A stretch of 64,000 bases of DNA, taken from positions 1-64,000 of the forward strand of contig NZ_JACEMT010000050.1 of NCBI RefSeq assembly GCF_013868415.1, given 5' to 3'. This DNA comes from Marinobacterium marinum. Lineage in GTDB: Bacteria; Pseudomonadota; Gammaproteobacteria; Pseudomonadales; Balneatricaceae. A model generated the notes under the pieces. It did not search any database and was not told the DNA's origin. It was given only the letters and a program-made list of their open reading frames with translations. The translations under genes were made by a program, and so were the position numbers. Positions 8,174 through 16,458 of the stretch are shown in pieces (the first letter of the stretch is position 1; every line of letters starts with the position of its first letter).

Positions 8174-8270
8174 CCAAAGACAGTTCTATGCTGTGCCGAC
8201 CACTATAAAAGACCCCGTCTTCAAAGTTCATGACCGGGGTCAAATACCAATACACTGATCAGGGTTTTAT
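8140..8270 (-). ncRNA. Candidate small RNA or structured leader upstream of the receiver-TPR gene
   Basis: On the minus strand a possible promoter (CTGACC, 18 bp, TTAAAT near 8275-8304) is followed by a hairpin with arms GACCCC/GGGGTC (8211-8241 on the plus strand) and then a strong terminator at 8140-8173. A separate TATACT -10 box at 8095-8100 could serve the downstream gene, which would make the upstream transcript independent. It matches no RNA family I know; it has only one GGA, so it is not an RsmY/Z type. It could also be a transcription-attenuating leader of the downstream gene. Confidence 0.4.
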
Positions 8271-8349
8271 GGCATTTAAGACCTTCGCCTAAGCCTCGGT
8301 CAGCCTTTTTTCCTCTAGAATGTCGACAATAGAGGAGCAGGCTAGCGCT

Positions 8350-9273
8350 ATGACTACGGCATTTATCACGCACAAGGACTGTATGCTTCACAACATGGGG
8401 CCGGAGCATCCGGAAAGCCCCATTCGGCTGGCGGCCATCAACAAGGTGCTGCAACGCACCGGCCTGATCGATCAGCTGGATCAGGTCACGGCTGTTCCCG
8501 TCACAGAAGAGCAGATCAGTCTGGCTCATCACAAGCTGCATCAGAAACGCCTGGAAGCCAAACTGCCTCAGGAAGGGGTGGTCTATACCGATGACGACAC
8601 CGCCATGTGTCCGGAATCACTGCATGCAGCCAGCCTGGCAGCCGGCAGCGTGATTCTCGCCACCAACCGGGTTCTGTCCGGCAAGGCCGACAACGCTTTC
8701 TGCGCCGTACGCCCGCCGGGTCATCATGCCGAATACAACTTGGCCATGGGCTTTTGCCTGTACAACAATATCGCAATCGGCGCGGCACACGCCTTGATGC
8801 AACCCGGCATTCAGCGCGTCGCCATCCTCGACTTCGATGTGCACCACTGCAACGGCACTGTGGATATCTTCAAGGACCGCCCCGAGGTACTGGTTTGCTC
8901 GACCTTCCAGCATCCCTACTACCCGGAGCGCTACCACGAGATTGACCGCCCCAATATCGTCAACTGCCCGATTGCGGCTCATACCGAGCCGCATATTTTC
9001 CATCGCGCCATTGAGGAACAATGGCTGCCCGCTCTACATGAACACAAGCCGGACATGATTTTCATTTCGGCCGGGTTCGATGCTCACAAGGAAGACCCCA
9101 TGGCCGACCTGAATCTGGAAGAAGAAGATTTCCGCCAGGTGACTCAGGTTATCAAGACCTTTGCCGATCAATACTGCCAGGGGCGCATCGTGTCAGTGCT
9201 GGAGGGCGGCTATAACCCGGTTCCTCTGGCATTCAGCGTGCAAGCCCACCTGGAGGTTCTGGCCGGTTTCTAA
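8350..9273 (+). CDS. Histone deacetylase family zinc amidohydrolase
   Basis: A 307-residue member of the arginase/deacetylase fold (class II HDAC-like, related to bacterial acetylpolyamine and acetoin-utilisation-type hydrolases). Catalytic features are present: RPPGHHAEY with the His pair H125-H126, DFDVHHCNGT with metal ligands D163 and H165, SAGFDAH with D244, and LEGGYN. The usual Gly in the HGNGT motif is Cys here. It probably removes acetyl or acyl groups from a lysine or polyamine; the substrate is unknown. The ATG at 8350 is preferred over 8320 because homology begins at MTTAFITH and AGAGGAG (8331-8337) precedes only the later start, though at a long spacing of 12. Confidence 0.85.
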   Translation: MTTAFITHKDCMLHNMGPEHPESPIRLAAINKVLQRTGLIDQLDQVTAVPVTEEQISLAHHKLHQKRLEAKLPQEGVVYTDDDTAMCPESLHAASLAAGSVILATNRVLSGKADNAFCAVRPPGHHAEYNLAMGFCLYNNIAIGAAHALMQPGIQRVAILDFDVHHCNGTVDIFKDRPEVLVCSTFQHPYYPERYHEIDRPNIVNCPIAAHTEPHIFHRAIEEQWLPALHEHKPDMIFISAGFDAHKEDPMADLNLEEEDFRQVTQVIKTFADQYCQGRIVSVLEGGYNPVPLAFSVQAHLEVLAGF

Positions 9274-9293
9274 ACCGCCCAGAACCACTTCCC

Positions 9294-9833
9294 TCAGATC
9301 AGCGGTACTTCAGGAAAATCGATTTTCGGCTGGATCAAATTGTTGATCCAATTGCTGTAGTTGTTGATTCCCACCCAGCTGGTAATTTCCACCAGGGTCG
9401 CATCATCCAGCCCAAGAGTGCGAGCCGCAGTCAGGCTTTCATCCGATAAGTGTCCCTTCTGTTCCAACAGATCCATTGCAAAGTCCAGAATGGCCTGATC
9501 CTTCGGCTCAACGGCCTTGCCCTGCTGAGCCAGCCGTGCGGCCTCTGCATCAACGCCGACATGCTTCGCCGACAGGGTATGCCCACTGACGCAGTAGTGA
9601 CAGCCATTGGCGTTGGCTACGGCCAGGGAAATCATTTCACGCTGAGCCGGACTCAGACGACTGTTTTCGGACAGCTGCTCTTCAAACGCCAGATAGCCAT
9701 TCAATGAAGCGCCATGGTTGGCCAGGCCGGCAAAGAAGTTGGGCAGCATACCCAGTTGTTTACGAATCTGCGCCAGCGTGGGAGCCCCTTGCTCACAAGC
9801 GGTATCCGGGCAAAGCATAGGCATGCGTGACAT
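9294..9833 (-). CDS. AhpD-like / carboxymuconolactone decarboxylase family peroxidase-related protein
   Basis: A 179-residue all-helical protein with the AhpD core NGCHYCVSGHT: the CxxC pair and following His that reduce peroxides in this family. The remainder (LAVANANG before, TLVEITSWVGINNYSNWIN after) fits peroxidase-related proteins of the CMD superfamily. ATG at 9833 is chosen because GAGGAT lies eight bases ahead of it; an upstream ATG at 9848 has its purine run too close. It is divergent from a TetR regulator, and two identical palindromes lie in the gap, so it is probably repressed by that protein and induced by an electrophile or oxidant. Confidence 0.85.
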   Translation of the reverse strand: MSRMPMLCPDTACEQGAPTLAQIRKQLGMLPNFFAGLANHGASLNGYLAFEEQLSENSRLSPAQREMISLAVANANGCHYCVSGHTLSAKHVGVDAEAARLAQQGKAVEPKDQAILDFAMDLLEQKGHLSDESLTAARTLGLDDATLVEITSWVGINNYSNWINNLIQPKIDFPEVPLI

Positions 9834-9862
9834 CGTGAATATCCTCATCTCTCAATAAAAAA

Positions 9863-9903
9863 ACAGATCTGTACACCCCTTAATAATAAGTGTACAGATC
9901 TGT
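9863..9903. promoter_or_regulatory. Paired TetR operators (two copies of one palindrome)
   Basis: The perfect palindrome ACAGATCTGT occurs at 9863-9872 and again at 9894-9903, with centres 31 bp apart (three helical turns). Together they make larger inverted arms of 14 bp (9863-9876 and 9890-9903). They lie between the divergent AhpD-like and TetR genes. This is a typical TetR-family operator form and position. Confidence 0.75.
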
Positions 9904-9969
9904 AGCGTCAATCATTTTACCGAAACTGGTAAGATGTCTGCCTTTACCTTTAGCCATATTCACACCCGG

Positions 9970-10530
9970 ATGCCCAGTACCATGCCTACGCCCAGACGCG
10001 ACCTCCTCCTGGACACCGCCGAACAGCTGTTCTATCGAGGCGGCTTCCACGCAACCGGAATCGACCTCATCCAGGCCGAATCCGGTGTGGCCAAGACAAC
10101 TTTATACAAACATTTTCCCTCCAAGGACGCCCTGATTCTTGCTGTTCTGGAACGCTCCAGCCTGCGTGTACGTCAGGCACTCGAAGCCCAGGCCCAGGCA
10201 CTGGCCGGCACCGGGGTCGAGCGTATCCTTGCCCTTTTCAGAGACCTGCGCGGAATGTGCGAAGAAAGTGACTTTAACGGCTGCCTGTTCAATAACGCGG
10301 CGGCCGAATTCATGTACTCCAACCCGCCCATCCGGGCACTGGCTGCCGAACACATGCAATGGATGCTGGAATTTCTGGAGCGCTTGCTTGCAGAGGAGGG
10401 CTTTGAAACCGAAGCCGCGCTGGCCCTGCTGCCCATGTATGAAGGCCTGCTGACTCTGGGACGGGTTCAGGACAGCCACACGGCCATCAAGCACTGCCTG
10501 GGTGCCATTACTGCCCTGTTGAACCGCTAA
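9970..10530 (+). CDS. TetR/AcrR-family transcriptional repressor
   Basis: The N-terminal helix-turn-helix is clear (RRDLLLDTAEQLFYRGGFHATGIDLI, then GVAKTTLYKHFPSKDALI), followed by a helical ligand-binding domain containing DFNGCLFNNAAAEF with a Cys that might sense a reactive compound. Length is about 186 residues from 9970; starts at 9934 and 9982 are also possible and none has a convincing ribosome site. Divergent from the AhpD-like gene and flanked by two operator palindromes, so autoregulation and control of that gene are likely. A bidirectional terminator follows. Confidence 0.85.
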   Translation: MPSTMPTPRRDLLLDTAEQLFYRGGFHATGIDLIQAESGVAKTTLYKHFPSKDALILAVLERSSLRVRQALEAQAQALAGTGVERILALFRDLRGMCEESDFNGCLFNNAAAEFMYSNPPIRALAAEHMQWMLEFLERLLAEEGFETEAALALLPMYEGLLTLGRVQDSHTAIKHCLGAITALLNR

Positions 10531-10533
10531 CGA

Positions 10534-10559
10534 AAAACGGAGCCATCAGGCTCCGTTTT
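10534..10559. terminator. Bidirectional terminator between tetR and oadB
   Basis: AAAACGGAGCC / GGCTCCGTTTT with a four-base ATCA loop. The A and T tails let it work in both directions, serving the convergent TetR gene and oadB. Confidence 0.85.
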
Positions 10560-10576
10560 GTTGGATCGGCGGGGAG

Positions 10577-11878
10577 TTAACCCACAAACTTGATCATCAC
10601 GCCTGCCGCGACTGCCGAACCGATAACACCGGCCACGTTGGGCCCCATGGCATGCATCAGCAGGAAGTTCTGCGGGTTGGCTTCCAGCCCCAGCTTGTTG
10701 GAAACACGTGCCGCCATTGGTACGGCCGAGACCCCGGCCGAACCGATCAACGGGTTGATCGCATTGCCACCCTGCATCTTGTTCATCATTTTGGCCATCA
10801 GCACGCCACAAGCGGTACCGATACCGAAAGCCACAATGCCCAGTACCAGAATACCCAGCGTCTGAACATCCAGGAACTTGTCTGCAGACAGCTTGGAACC
10901 CACGGACAGGCCCAGGAAAATGGTCACCACGTTGATCAACGCATTCTGAGCCGTATCGCTCAAACGATCAACCACGCCACACTCACGCATCAGGTTACCA
11001 AAGCAGAACATGCCCAGCAGCGGTGCGGCATCCGGCAGCAACAGCGCCACCAGTACCAGCAACAGGATCGGGAACAGGATCTTCTCGGTCTTGGACACAT
11101 GACGCAGCTGACTCATGCTGATCTTGCGCTCGGACTCAGTGGTCAGAGCACGCATGATCGGCGGCTGAATCAGCGGTACCAAGGCCATGTAAGAGTAGGC
11201 CGCTACCGCGATCGCACCCAGCAGGTGCGGTGCCAACAGACTGGCAACATAAATTGCCGTCGGGCCGTCGGCTCCACCAATGATCCCGATCGCGGCCGCA
11301 TCCTGAATGCTGAAGTCCATCAGGCCGAAACTGCTCAGCGCCACGGCGCCCAACACAGTGGCAAAGATACCGAACTGTGCCGCCGCCCCCAGAAACAGAG
11401 TCTTCGGGTTAGCCAGCAACGGACCGAAGTCCGTCATGGCTCCCACACCCATGAAAATGATCAGCGGTGCGGCGCCCGAGGCAATGGCAACAGTATAAAA
11501 GTTATACAACATGCCATTGCTGTAACCGGCATCCTGAGCGGCCAAACCCGCCGCCGCATGCATGCTGGCATTTGAGTTGTTGTAGGCATGTGCCAGCTCC
11601 TGCACGTCGGTGCTGTTGACACCCAGCACACCAGCCAGACTCTGCAACACTTCTGGCTTGGCGAAATGCAGCGCATTTTCCACCGCCGACATGGCCAGCC
11701 CCGCTTCAGGGATGTTGGCCAAAATACCGCCGAAACCGATCGGAACCAGCAGGAGCGGCTCAAAGTTCTTGCGAATTGCAAGGTAGAGCAGCACCATGCC
11801 GATGATCATCATGGTCAGCTGGCCGAAGGAGATATTGTAAATCCCCGACGCCTGCCATAGATCAAGTAGCTTATCCAT
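10577..11878 (-). CDS. oadB: Sodium-pumping oxaloacetate decarboxylase, beta subunit
   Basis: A 433-residue polytopic inner-membrane protein, the usual length for OadB. Conserved segments include [16 protein letters not shown] near residue 45, the [14 protein letters not shown] stretch around 198-211 and the C-terminal [20 protein letters not shown]. It decarboxylates the carboxybiotin formed by OadA and uses the energy to export Na+. Last gene of oadGAB, 11 bp after oadA. Confidence 0.96.
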   Translation of the reverse strand: MDKLLDLWQASGIYNISFGQLTMMIIGMVLLYLAIRKNFEPLLLVPIGFGGILANIPEAGLAMSAVENALHFAKPEVLQSLAGVLGVNSTDVQELAHAYNNSNASMHAAAGLAAQDAGYSNGMLYNFYTVAIASGAAPLIIFMGVGAMTDFGPLLANPKTLFLGAAAQFGIFATVLGAVALSSFGLMDFSIQDAAAIGIIGGADGPTAIYVASLLAPHLLGAIAVAAYSYMALVPLIQPPIMRALTTESERKISMSQLRHVSKTEKILFPILLLVLVALLLPDAAPLLGMFCFGNLMRECGVVDRLSDTAQNALINVVTIFLGLSVGSKLSADKFLDVQTLGILVLGIVAFGIGTACGVLMAKMMNKMQGGNAINPLIGSAGVSAVPMAARVSNKLGLEANPQNFLLMHAMGPNVAGVIGSAVAAGVMIKFVG

Positions 11879-11889
11879 GCGGCTTTACC

Positions 11890-13671
11890 TTAGGCTAGAG
11901 TCACCAGGGCATCGCCGACCTGTACGGCGTCACCCTCTTTAACATCGACCGACACGATGGTACCCGCACGTGCAGCACGCACTTCGGTTTCCATCTTCAT
12001 CGCTTCCAGGATCACCAATACATCACCTTCCTGAACCGCCTGACCGGCCGCTACCGGAACCTTCCAGATATTACCGGCCAGGGGAGCCGGGACCGGCTCA
12101 CCGGAACCTGCCGCCGGAGCAGCTGCCGGTGCTGCAGCAGGCGCAGACTGAATGGAGGACACATCACCACCCTCGGTTACCTGAACCACATAGTTCTGGC
12201 CGTTTACATTGATGGTGTAGACTTCCGGTCCGTTGTTTTTCTTGGCTGTCATGGATTGTGCGTCCTCAAGCGTCGGTACAGGTTCAAAGGCGTCGGGGTT
12301 ACCGCGGTTTTGCAGGAATTTCAGGCCGATCTGCGGGAACAGAGCGTAGGTCAGAACGTCGTCAATTTCGAGCTCATCCTGCTCCAGTTTGATTCCCTTT
12401 TCGGTTGCCAGCTGCTTCAGCTCAGTCGTCAGCTTATCCACTTCGGGCTGCAGCTGGTCTGCCGGACGGCAGGTCAGAGGCTCCTTGCCTGCCAGGACTC
12501 GAGCCTGGAGTTCGGCATTGTAAGGCGCCGGCGCTGCACCGTATTCACCTTTCAGAATGCCCTGTACTTCCTTGGAAATGGTCTTGTAACGTTCGCCCAT
12601 CAGGACGTTGATCACCGCTTGGGTACCCACGATCTGAGAAGTCGGCGTTACCAGCGGGATATAGCCAAGATCTTCACGCACACGCGGAATCTCGGCCAGT
12701 ACTTCATCAAACTTGTCCGCAGCGCCCTGCTCTTTCAGCTGGCTTTCCATATTGGTCAGCATGCCGCCCGGGACCTGAGCGACCAGGATACGGGAGTCGG
12801 TACCACGCAGAGAACCTTCGAAACGGGCGTACTTTTTCCGTACCTCACGGAAGTAGGCGGCAATTTCTTCCAGCGCATTCAAGTCCAGACCGGTATCACG
12901 GTCGGTGCCCGCAAGCGCCGCCACAACAGATTCGGTCGCGGTATGACCATAGGTCATGGACATGGAAGAAATGGCCGTATCGACACGATCCACACCGGCT
13001 TCAACAGCCTTCAGAATGGTCATATCAGACAAACCCGCAGTGGCGTGGGCGTGGAGCTGAACTTCCAGACCGGTCTGCGCCTTCAGGCGGGAGATCAGAT
13101 CAAAGGCGTTGTACGGCGTCAGAATACCTGACATATCCTTGATGGCGATGGAGTCCGCCCCCAGGTCTTCCAGTGCCTTGGCGTAATCGACCCAGGTTTC
13201 AATGGTATGCACCGGGCTGGTGGTATAGGAGATGGTACCCTGAGCATGCTTGCCACAGTTTTTCACCGCCTTGATGGCACGATCCAGGTTACGCGGGTCG
13301 TTCATCGCATCAAAGATGCGGAACACATCCACCCCATTGGTCGCGGCGCGCTCAACAAATTTGTCGACAACATCATCGGCGTAATGACGGTAGCCCAGCA
13401 GGTTCTGACCGCGCAACAGCATCTGCTGACGCGTATTCGGCATAACCGCCTTCAGCTCGCGAATGCGAGTCCAGGGATCTTCGCCCAGATAGCGAATGCA
13501 GGAGTCGAAGGTAGCCCCCCCCCAGCTTTCCAGAGACCAGAAACCAACCTGGTCCAGTTTCTCGGCAATCGGCAGCATATCATCGAGCCGCAAGCGGGTC
13601 GCAAACAGAGACTGATGCGCATCACGCAGGACGACGTCGGTAATGCCTAGCGGTTTTTTTACGTCGGACAT
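11890..13671 (-). CDS. oadA: Oxaloacetate decarboxylase alpha subunit (biotin protein)
   Basis: The 593-residue protein has an N-terminal carboxyltransferase barrel ([15 protein letters not shown] near 14-28; [18 protein letters not shown] with metal-binding His), a conserved carboxylase region, an Ala/Pro-rich linker around 510-525 and a C-terminal biotinyl domain with the biotinylated lysine in EAMKME. It transfers CO2 from oxaloacetate to biotin, giving pyruvate. Together with OadB and OadG it couples oxaloacetate breakdown to Na+ export, which suits a marine lifestyle. Confidence 0.96.
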   Translation of the reverse strand: MSDVKKPLGITDVVLRDAHQSLFATRLRLDDMLPIAEKLDQVGFWSLESWGGATFDSCIRYLGEDPWTRIRELKAVMPNTRQQMLLRGQNLLGYRHYADDVVDKFVERAATNGVDVFRIFDAMNDPRNLDRAIKAVKNCGKHAQGTISYTTSPVHTIETWVDYAKALEDLGADSIAIKDMSGILTPYNAFDLISRLKAQTGLEVQLHAHATAGLSDMTILKAVEAGVDRVDTAISSMSMTYGHTATESVVAALAGTDRDTGLDLNALEEIAAYFREVRKKYARFEGSLRGTDSRILVAQVPGGMLTNMESQLKEQGAADKFDEVLAEIPRVREDLGYIPLVTPTSQIVGTQAVINVLMGERYKTISKEVQGILKGEYGAAPAPYNAELQARVLAGKEPLTCRPADQLQPEVDKLTTELKQLATEKGIKLEQDELEIDDVLTYALFPQIGLKFLQNRGNPDAFEPVPTLEDAQSMTAKKNNGPEVYTINVNGQNYVVQVTEGGDVSSIQSAPAAAPAAAPAAGSGEPVPAPLAGNIWKVPVAAGQAVQEGDVLVILEAMKMETEVRAARAGTIVSVDVKEGDAVQVGDALVTLA

Positions 13672-13712
13672 GAGTTAGCCTTTCCTATCAGAAGTTCTTG
13701 TTGTACACCGCG

Positions 13713-13958
13713 TCACTTGGCTCGGTACTTGTGCACCGCTGCAGTGATGACTGCAACCAGTTCATCATTGTTGTCTGCTGGTGCGCCGGCAACGGGTTGG
13801 GGACGAGACTTGGGTGCTGCAGCAACCGGCTCCGGGAAATAACGGGTAACCAGCCGCGACATGATGCCGGTGACAAACACCAGCAACGTCAGAAAGACGA
13901 AGACGAAACCCATGCCGAAAGCCATGAGAGTAAGGCCTTCCGAGAACAGATTATCCAT
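13713..13958 (-). CDS. oadG: Oxaloacetate decarboxylase gamma subunit
   Basis: An 81-residue small membrane protein: one helix near residues 10-33 (GMGFVFVFLTLLVFVTGIM), then a Pro/Ala-rich linker (PVAAAPKSRPQPV) and the C-terminal AVITAAVHKYRAK that binds the alpha subunit and zinc in this family. The ATG at 13958 follows CAGGAG by nine bases; the longer frame to 14018 has no support. First gene of oadGAB. Confidence 0.93.
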   Translation of the reverse strand: MDNLFSEGLTLMAFGMGFVFVFLTLLVFVTGIMSRLVTRYFPEPVAAAPKSRPQPVAGAPADNNDELVAVITAAVHKYRAK

Positions 13959-14118
13959 CTTGTGGGTGCTCCTGTTGTAAATCGAAACCTGGGGTCTGCC
14001 AGCGGCTTTTGGCCGCACTCAACTCTCCTGGTATCAGAGCCGGGAGACAGACAAGCGATCAGACTAAACCAGTCCCCAACAAAAGCTATCAGTCGGAGCG
14101 GCATAATCGAACGAATCT

Positions 14119-14147
14119 ATTCTACCGCAAACTCAGGGGGCGATTGC
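14119..14147 (-). promoter_or_regulatory. Candidate oadGAB promoter
   Basis: Minus-strand TAGAAT (14119-14124) is a five-of-six match to the -10 box. A TTGCAA lies upstream with a long 19-bp spacer, so activation may be needed. A perfect palindrome at 14149-14164 sits immediately upstream. The leader to oadG would be about 155 nt. Confidence 0.45.
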
Positions 14148-14148
14148 A

Positions 14149-14221
14149 AGATTGTCGACAATCTGTAATTTTTTTACATTTTGCCAATCAGACAACGCCA
14201 ACTGCGACAATAGTGTCGACA
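14149..14221. promoter_or_regulatory. Two TGTCGACA sites upstream of oadGAB, one inside a 16-bp palindrome
   Basis: AGATTGTCGACAATCT (14149-14164) is a perfect 16-bp palindrome. The same core TGTCGACA recurs at 14214-14221, centres 61 bp apart. TTGT-N2-ACAA-type dyads are common operators of GntR/FadR-type regulators. No regulator gene is adjacent. The gap 13959-14292 otherwise holds only the oad promoter and the hairpin at 14259-14276. Confidence 0.45.
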
Positions 14222-14258
14222 TTAGCACAGATAGGGATGATTAAAACAACAATTAGAC

Positions 14259-14276
14259 ATTAGCCTTTTGGCTAAT
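14259..14276. repeat. Short perfect inverted repeat between thiI and oadG
   Basis: ATTAGCC-TTTT-GGCTAAT, a 7-bp arm hairpin in AT-rich DNA. No T tract follows on either strand, so it is not an obvious terminator. It may be an operator or a chance dyad. Confidence 0.4.
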
Positions 14277-14292
14277 TTACAAAGAGTGGGCA

Positions 14293-14317
14293 TAAAAAAG
14301 CCACTCAAAGAGTGGCT
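14293..14317 (-). terminator. thiI: Intrinsic terminator overlapping the thiI stop codon
   Basis: Minus strand AGCCACTC / GAGTGGCT (14299-14306 and 14310-14317) with a three-base loop, then TTTTTT. The TGA stop of thiI (14305-14307) lies inside the stem. Confidence 0.8.
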
Positions 14318-15765
14318 GGACGGAACACTTTCACATTTTCATAGCCGAGCTCATGCAGATGCTGGGCATGCATTTGCGACATGACTCCCTTGTCGCAATA
14401 CAGCAGATACTCGCGCTCCTGCGGCAATACCGGGAATTCGGACGCCAACTGATAAAAGGGCATAACCCGAATATCACACCCCGGCAGATTCAGCGGCTTG
14501 CGCTCCTGCTCACGCGGAGAGCGGATGTCGATCAGAGTCTGGTGTCCACCCACCCGCGTCATCGCTTCAATCTCGGAATTGATATTTTGATTTTCCACAA
14601 TCTCATCAATCCGCATTACTTCCGTCTGCTCCAGAGCACGCTCCAAAACATCAAAGTCAAAGTGGCTTTCCTCTTCCTCGACACGCTCACGACGGGCACA
14701 GGTTGTCGGCTTGTCGGAAATGACACCGCAAAACTCGGGCATGGCGCTGGCAAACTCAAATGCACCAATCTGACGAGTGATGTCGATAATATCCGGCTTA
14801 TCCATCGTCACCAGTGGACGCAGCACCAGATGCTCACAGCTCTCGTCAATCAGGCGCAGGTTCGGCAGCGTCTGGCTTGATACCTGAGCCACGCTTTCAC
14901 CGGTCACCAGCGCATTCAGCTGCATACGATCGGCCACCTTATCGGCGGCTCGCATCATCATCCGCTTCAACACCACCCCCATGTGAGAATGATGTACCGA
15001 CTGCAGAATCTCGCCCACAACTTCTTCAAAGGGCACCGTGATGAATTTGACTCGAGCCGAAGCGCCGTAACGCTTCCACAGGTACAGTGCCACCTGCTTC
15101 ACGCCAATTTCATGCGCATGCCCACCCAAATTGAAAAACAGGAAATGCGTTTTACAGCCACGACGCATCGTCATGTAGGAGGCCACTATCGAGTCAAAGC
15201 CGCCCGAAATCAGTGACAGCACGTCTTCCTGTGTACCCAGCGGATAGCCGCCCAGGCCCTTATGGTTCGCAGTCACGACAAACAGCTTGTTGTCACGCAC
15301 TTCCAGATCAACCCAGACTTCCGGCTGGCGCACATCCACACCGGCCGCTTCCGTGTGCTGACGCAGACCGCCACCGATATAGCGCTCCATCTCGACCGAG
15401 GTGAAGTCATGCTGTCCTGTCCGCTTTACACGCACTTTGAAGGTCTTTCCCTTCAGCCGCTCGGCATAGGCCTCGCGGGTCAACTGGAAAGCCTCGTCAA
15501 AGTTGCCCAACGGGTACTCCTGCACTTCCAGAAAGTTCTGGATACCGGGCACTCGGCGCATTTCATCAACGATCTGCCGGCTCAGTTCATCATTCTGTCC
15601 GGCAAAGCTGACTTCCACCTTGTCCCAGAAACCGCTGACCTTGATATCGGCATCCAGACGCTTCAACAGAATTTGCAGGTTACTTTGCAGACGCTGAATT
15701 AAACGGCGACGCACAGGACGACTTTTGATCGTGATTTCAGGAAACAGCTTGGCAATGAATTTCAT
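14305..15765 (-). CDS. thiI: tRNA 4-thiouridine synthetase with rhodanese domain
   Basis: The 486-residue protein carries a THUMP RNA-binding domain (about 60-165), a PP-loop ATPase (SGGFDS at 187-192) and a C-terminal rhodanese domain (about 400-486) whose sulfur-carrying Cys is in YCDKGVMSQMHA. It makes s4U8 in tRNA and, in enterics, also supplies sulfur for thiazole. Length and domain order match the long enterobacterial form. It is followed by its own terminator. Two tRNA genes lie just upstream on the same strand. Confidence 0.96.
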   Translation of the reverse strand: MKFIAKLFPEITIKSRPVRRRLIQRLQSNLQILLKRLDADIKVSGFWDKVEVSFAGQNDELSRQIVDEMRRVPGIQNFLEVQEYPLGNFDEAFQLTREAYAERLKGKTFKVRVKRTGQHDFTSVEMERYIGGGLRQHTEAAGVDVRQPEVWVDLEVRDNKLFVVTANHKGLGGYPLGTQEDVLSLISGGFDSIVASYMTMRRGCKTHFLFFNLGGHAHEIGVKQVALYLWKRYGASARVKFITVPFEEVVGEILQSVHHSHMGVVLKRMMMRAADKVADRMQLNALVTGESVAQVSSQTLPNLRLIDESCEHLVLRPLVTMDKPDIIDITRQIGAFEFASAMPEFCGVISDKPTTCARRERVEEEESHFDFDVLERALEQTEVMRIDEIVENQNINSEIEAMTRVGGHQTLIDIRSPREQERKPLNLPGCDIRVMPFYQLASEFPVLPQEREYLLYCDKGVMSQMHAQHLHELGYENVKVFRPATL

Positions 15766-15838
15766 GGTAGTTCCGGAATATTAAGAATCAGACGAAAGGT
15801 CCGGCTTGCGATGACGATATAAATCTGAGGAGGGAGGA

Positions 15839-15915
15839 TGGCGCGCCCGAGAGGATTCGAACCTCTGACCGCCTGGTTCGTAGCCAGGTACTCTATCCAG
15901 CTGAGCTACGGGCGC
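15839..15915 (-). tRNA. tRNA-Arg (anticodon ACG)
   Basis: Minus-strand cloverleaf: acceptor GCGCCCG pairs with CGGGCGC, discriminator G, encoded CCA at the 3' end (15839-15841), T loop GTTCGAATC, and anticodon loop CTACGAA giving ACG. Nine bases from the tRNA-Ser gene, so the two are probably one transcript. Confidence 0.96.
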
Positions 15916-15924
15916 ACATCAAAA

Positions 15925-16012
15925 TGGCGGTGAGTGAGGGATTCGAACCCTCGATACCTTGCGGTATACGCCCTTAGCAGGGGCGCGCCTTCAGCCACTC
16001 GGCCAACTCACC
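15925..16012 (-). tRNA. tRNA-Ser (anticodon GCT)
   Basis: Minus-strand class II tRNA: acceptor GGTGAGT / ACTCACC, long variable arm (GTATACCGCAAGGTATC), T loop GTTCGAATC, anticodon loop CTGCTAA giving GCT, encoded CCA (15925-15927). csrA followed by tRNA-Ser and tRNA-Arg is the arrangement known from pseudomonads. Confidence 0.96.
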
Positions 16013-16076
16013 TTGTCAACAACGGCGCATATGTTACAAGACTGATTTTCAAAAGGAAAGAGAAATTTTAAAAAAA

Positions 16077-16265
16077 TTAATCTTGTTCGTTGTCTTGTGA
16101 CTTTTCACGCTGAATGCGCTGATAGATCTCTTCGCGATGCACAGATACATCCTTGGGCGCATTCACGCCGATGCGGACCTGATTACCTTTGACACCGAGT
16201 ACAGTAACGGTGACGTCGTCACCAACCATGAGTGTCTCACCGACACGACGGGTTAGAATCAGCAT
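16077..16265 (-). CDS. csrA: Carbon storage regulator CsrA (RsmA)
   Basis: A 62-residue RNA-binding protein with the canonical sequence [18 protein letters not shown], followed by [22 protein letters not shown], containing the GxxR-type RNA-binding residues at both edges of the dimer. It binds GGA motifs in leaders and represses or activates translation. Lies between lysC and tRNA-Ser, as in pseudomonads. The ribosome site AAGGAGAG precedes the ATG by about six bases. Confidence 0.97.
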   Translation of the reverse strand: MLILTRRVGETLMVGDDVTVTVLGVKGNQVRIGVNAPKDVSVHREEIYQRIQREKSQDNEQD

Positions 16266-16375
16266 GTGTGGCTCTCCTTAAGTTATCCTGTTGGGCGCTG
16301 AATTCCTGATTACTGAAGTACTCTTCTACCCACACCACCCTACGTCCTCAGAACATCCAGGTTACCACGGGCGGA

Positions 16376-16403
16376 TAAAAAGCACCTCAAAACCGCTTTG
16401 AGG
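16376..16403 (-). terminator. Probable terminator of lysC
   Basis: Minus-strand CCTCAAA / TTTGAGG (16385-16391 and 16397-16403), five-base loop, then GTGC and five T. Moderate strength; separates lysC from csrA. Confidence 0.55.
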
Positions 16404-16458
16404 GGGCCTTCGACGGTACTATAGAACAGTTGTTAGCCCCCGTCATCCAATACCGTCG

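Noticed and set aside
8048-8255. N-terminal 69-residue extension of the receiver-TPR protein
   Set aside because: The extension runs through the strong terminator hairpin and includes no receiver homology; GTG at 8048 with a ribosome-site-like GGGTGGA is the better start.
8221-8541. 106-codon minus-strand frame opposite the deacetylase gene
   Set aside because: It overlaps the N terminus of a well-supported deacetylase-family protein and has no homology; the region is better explained by the promoter and RNA signals.
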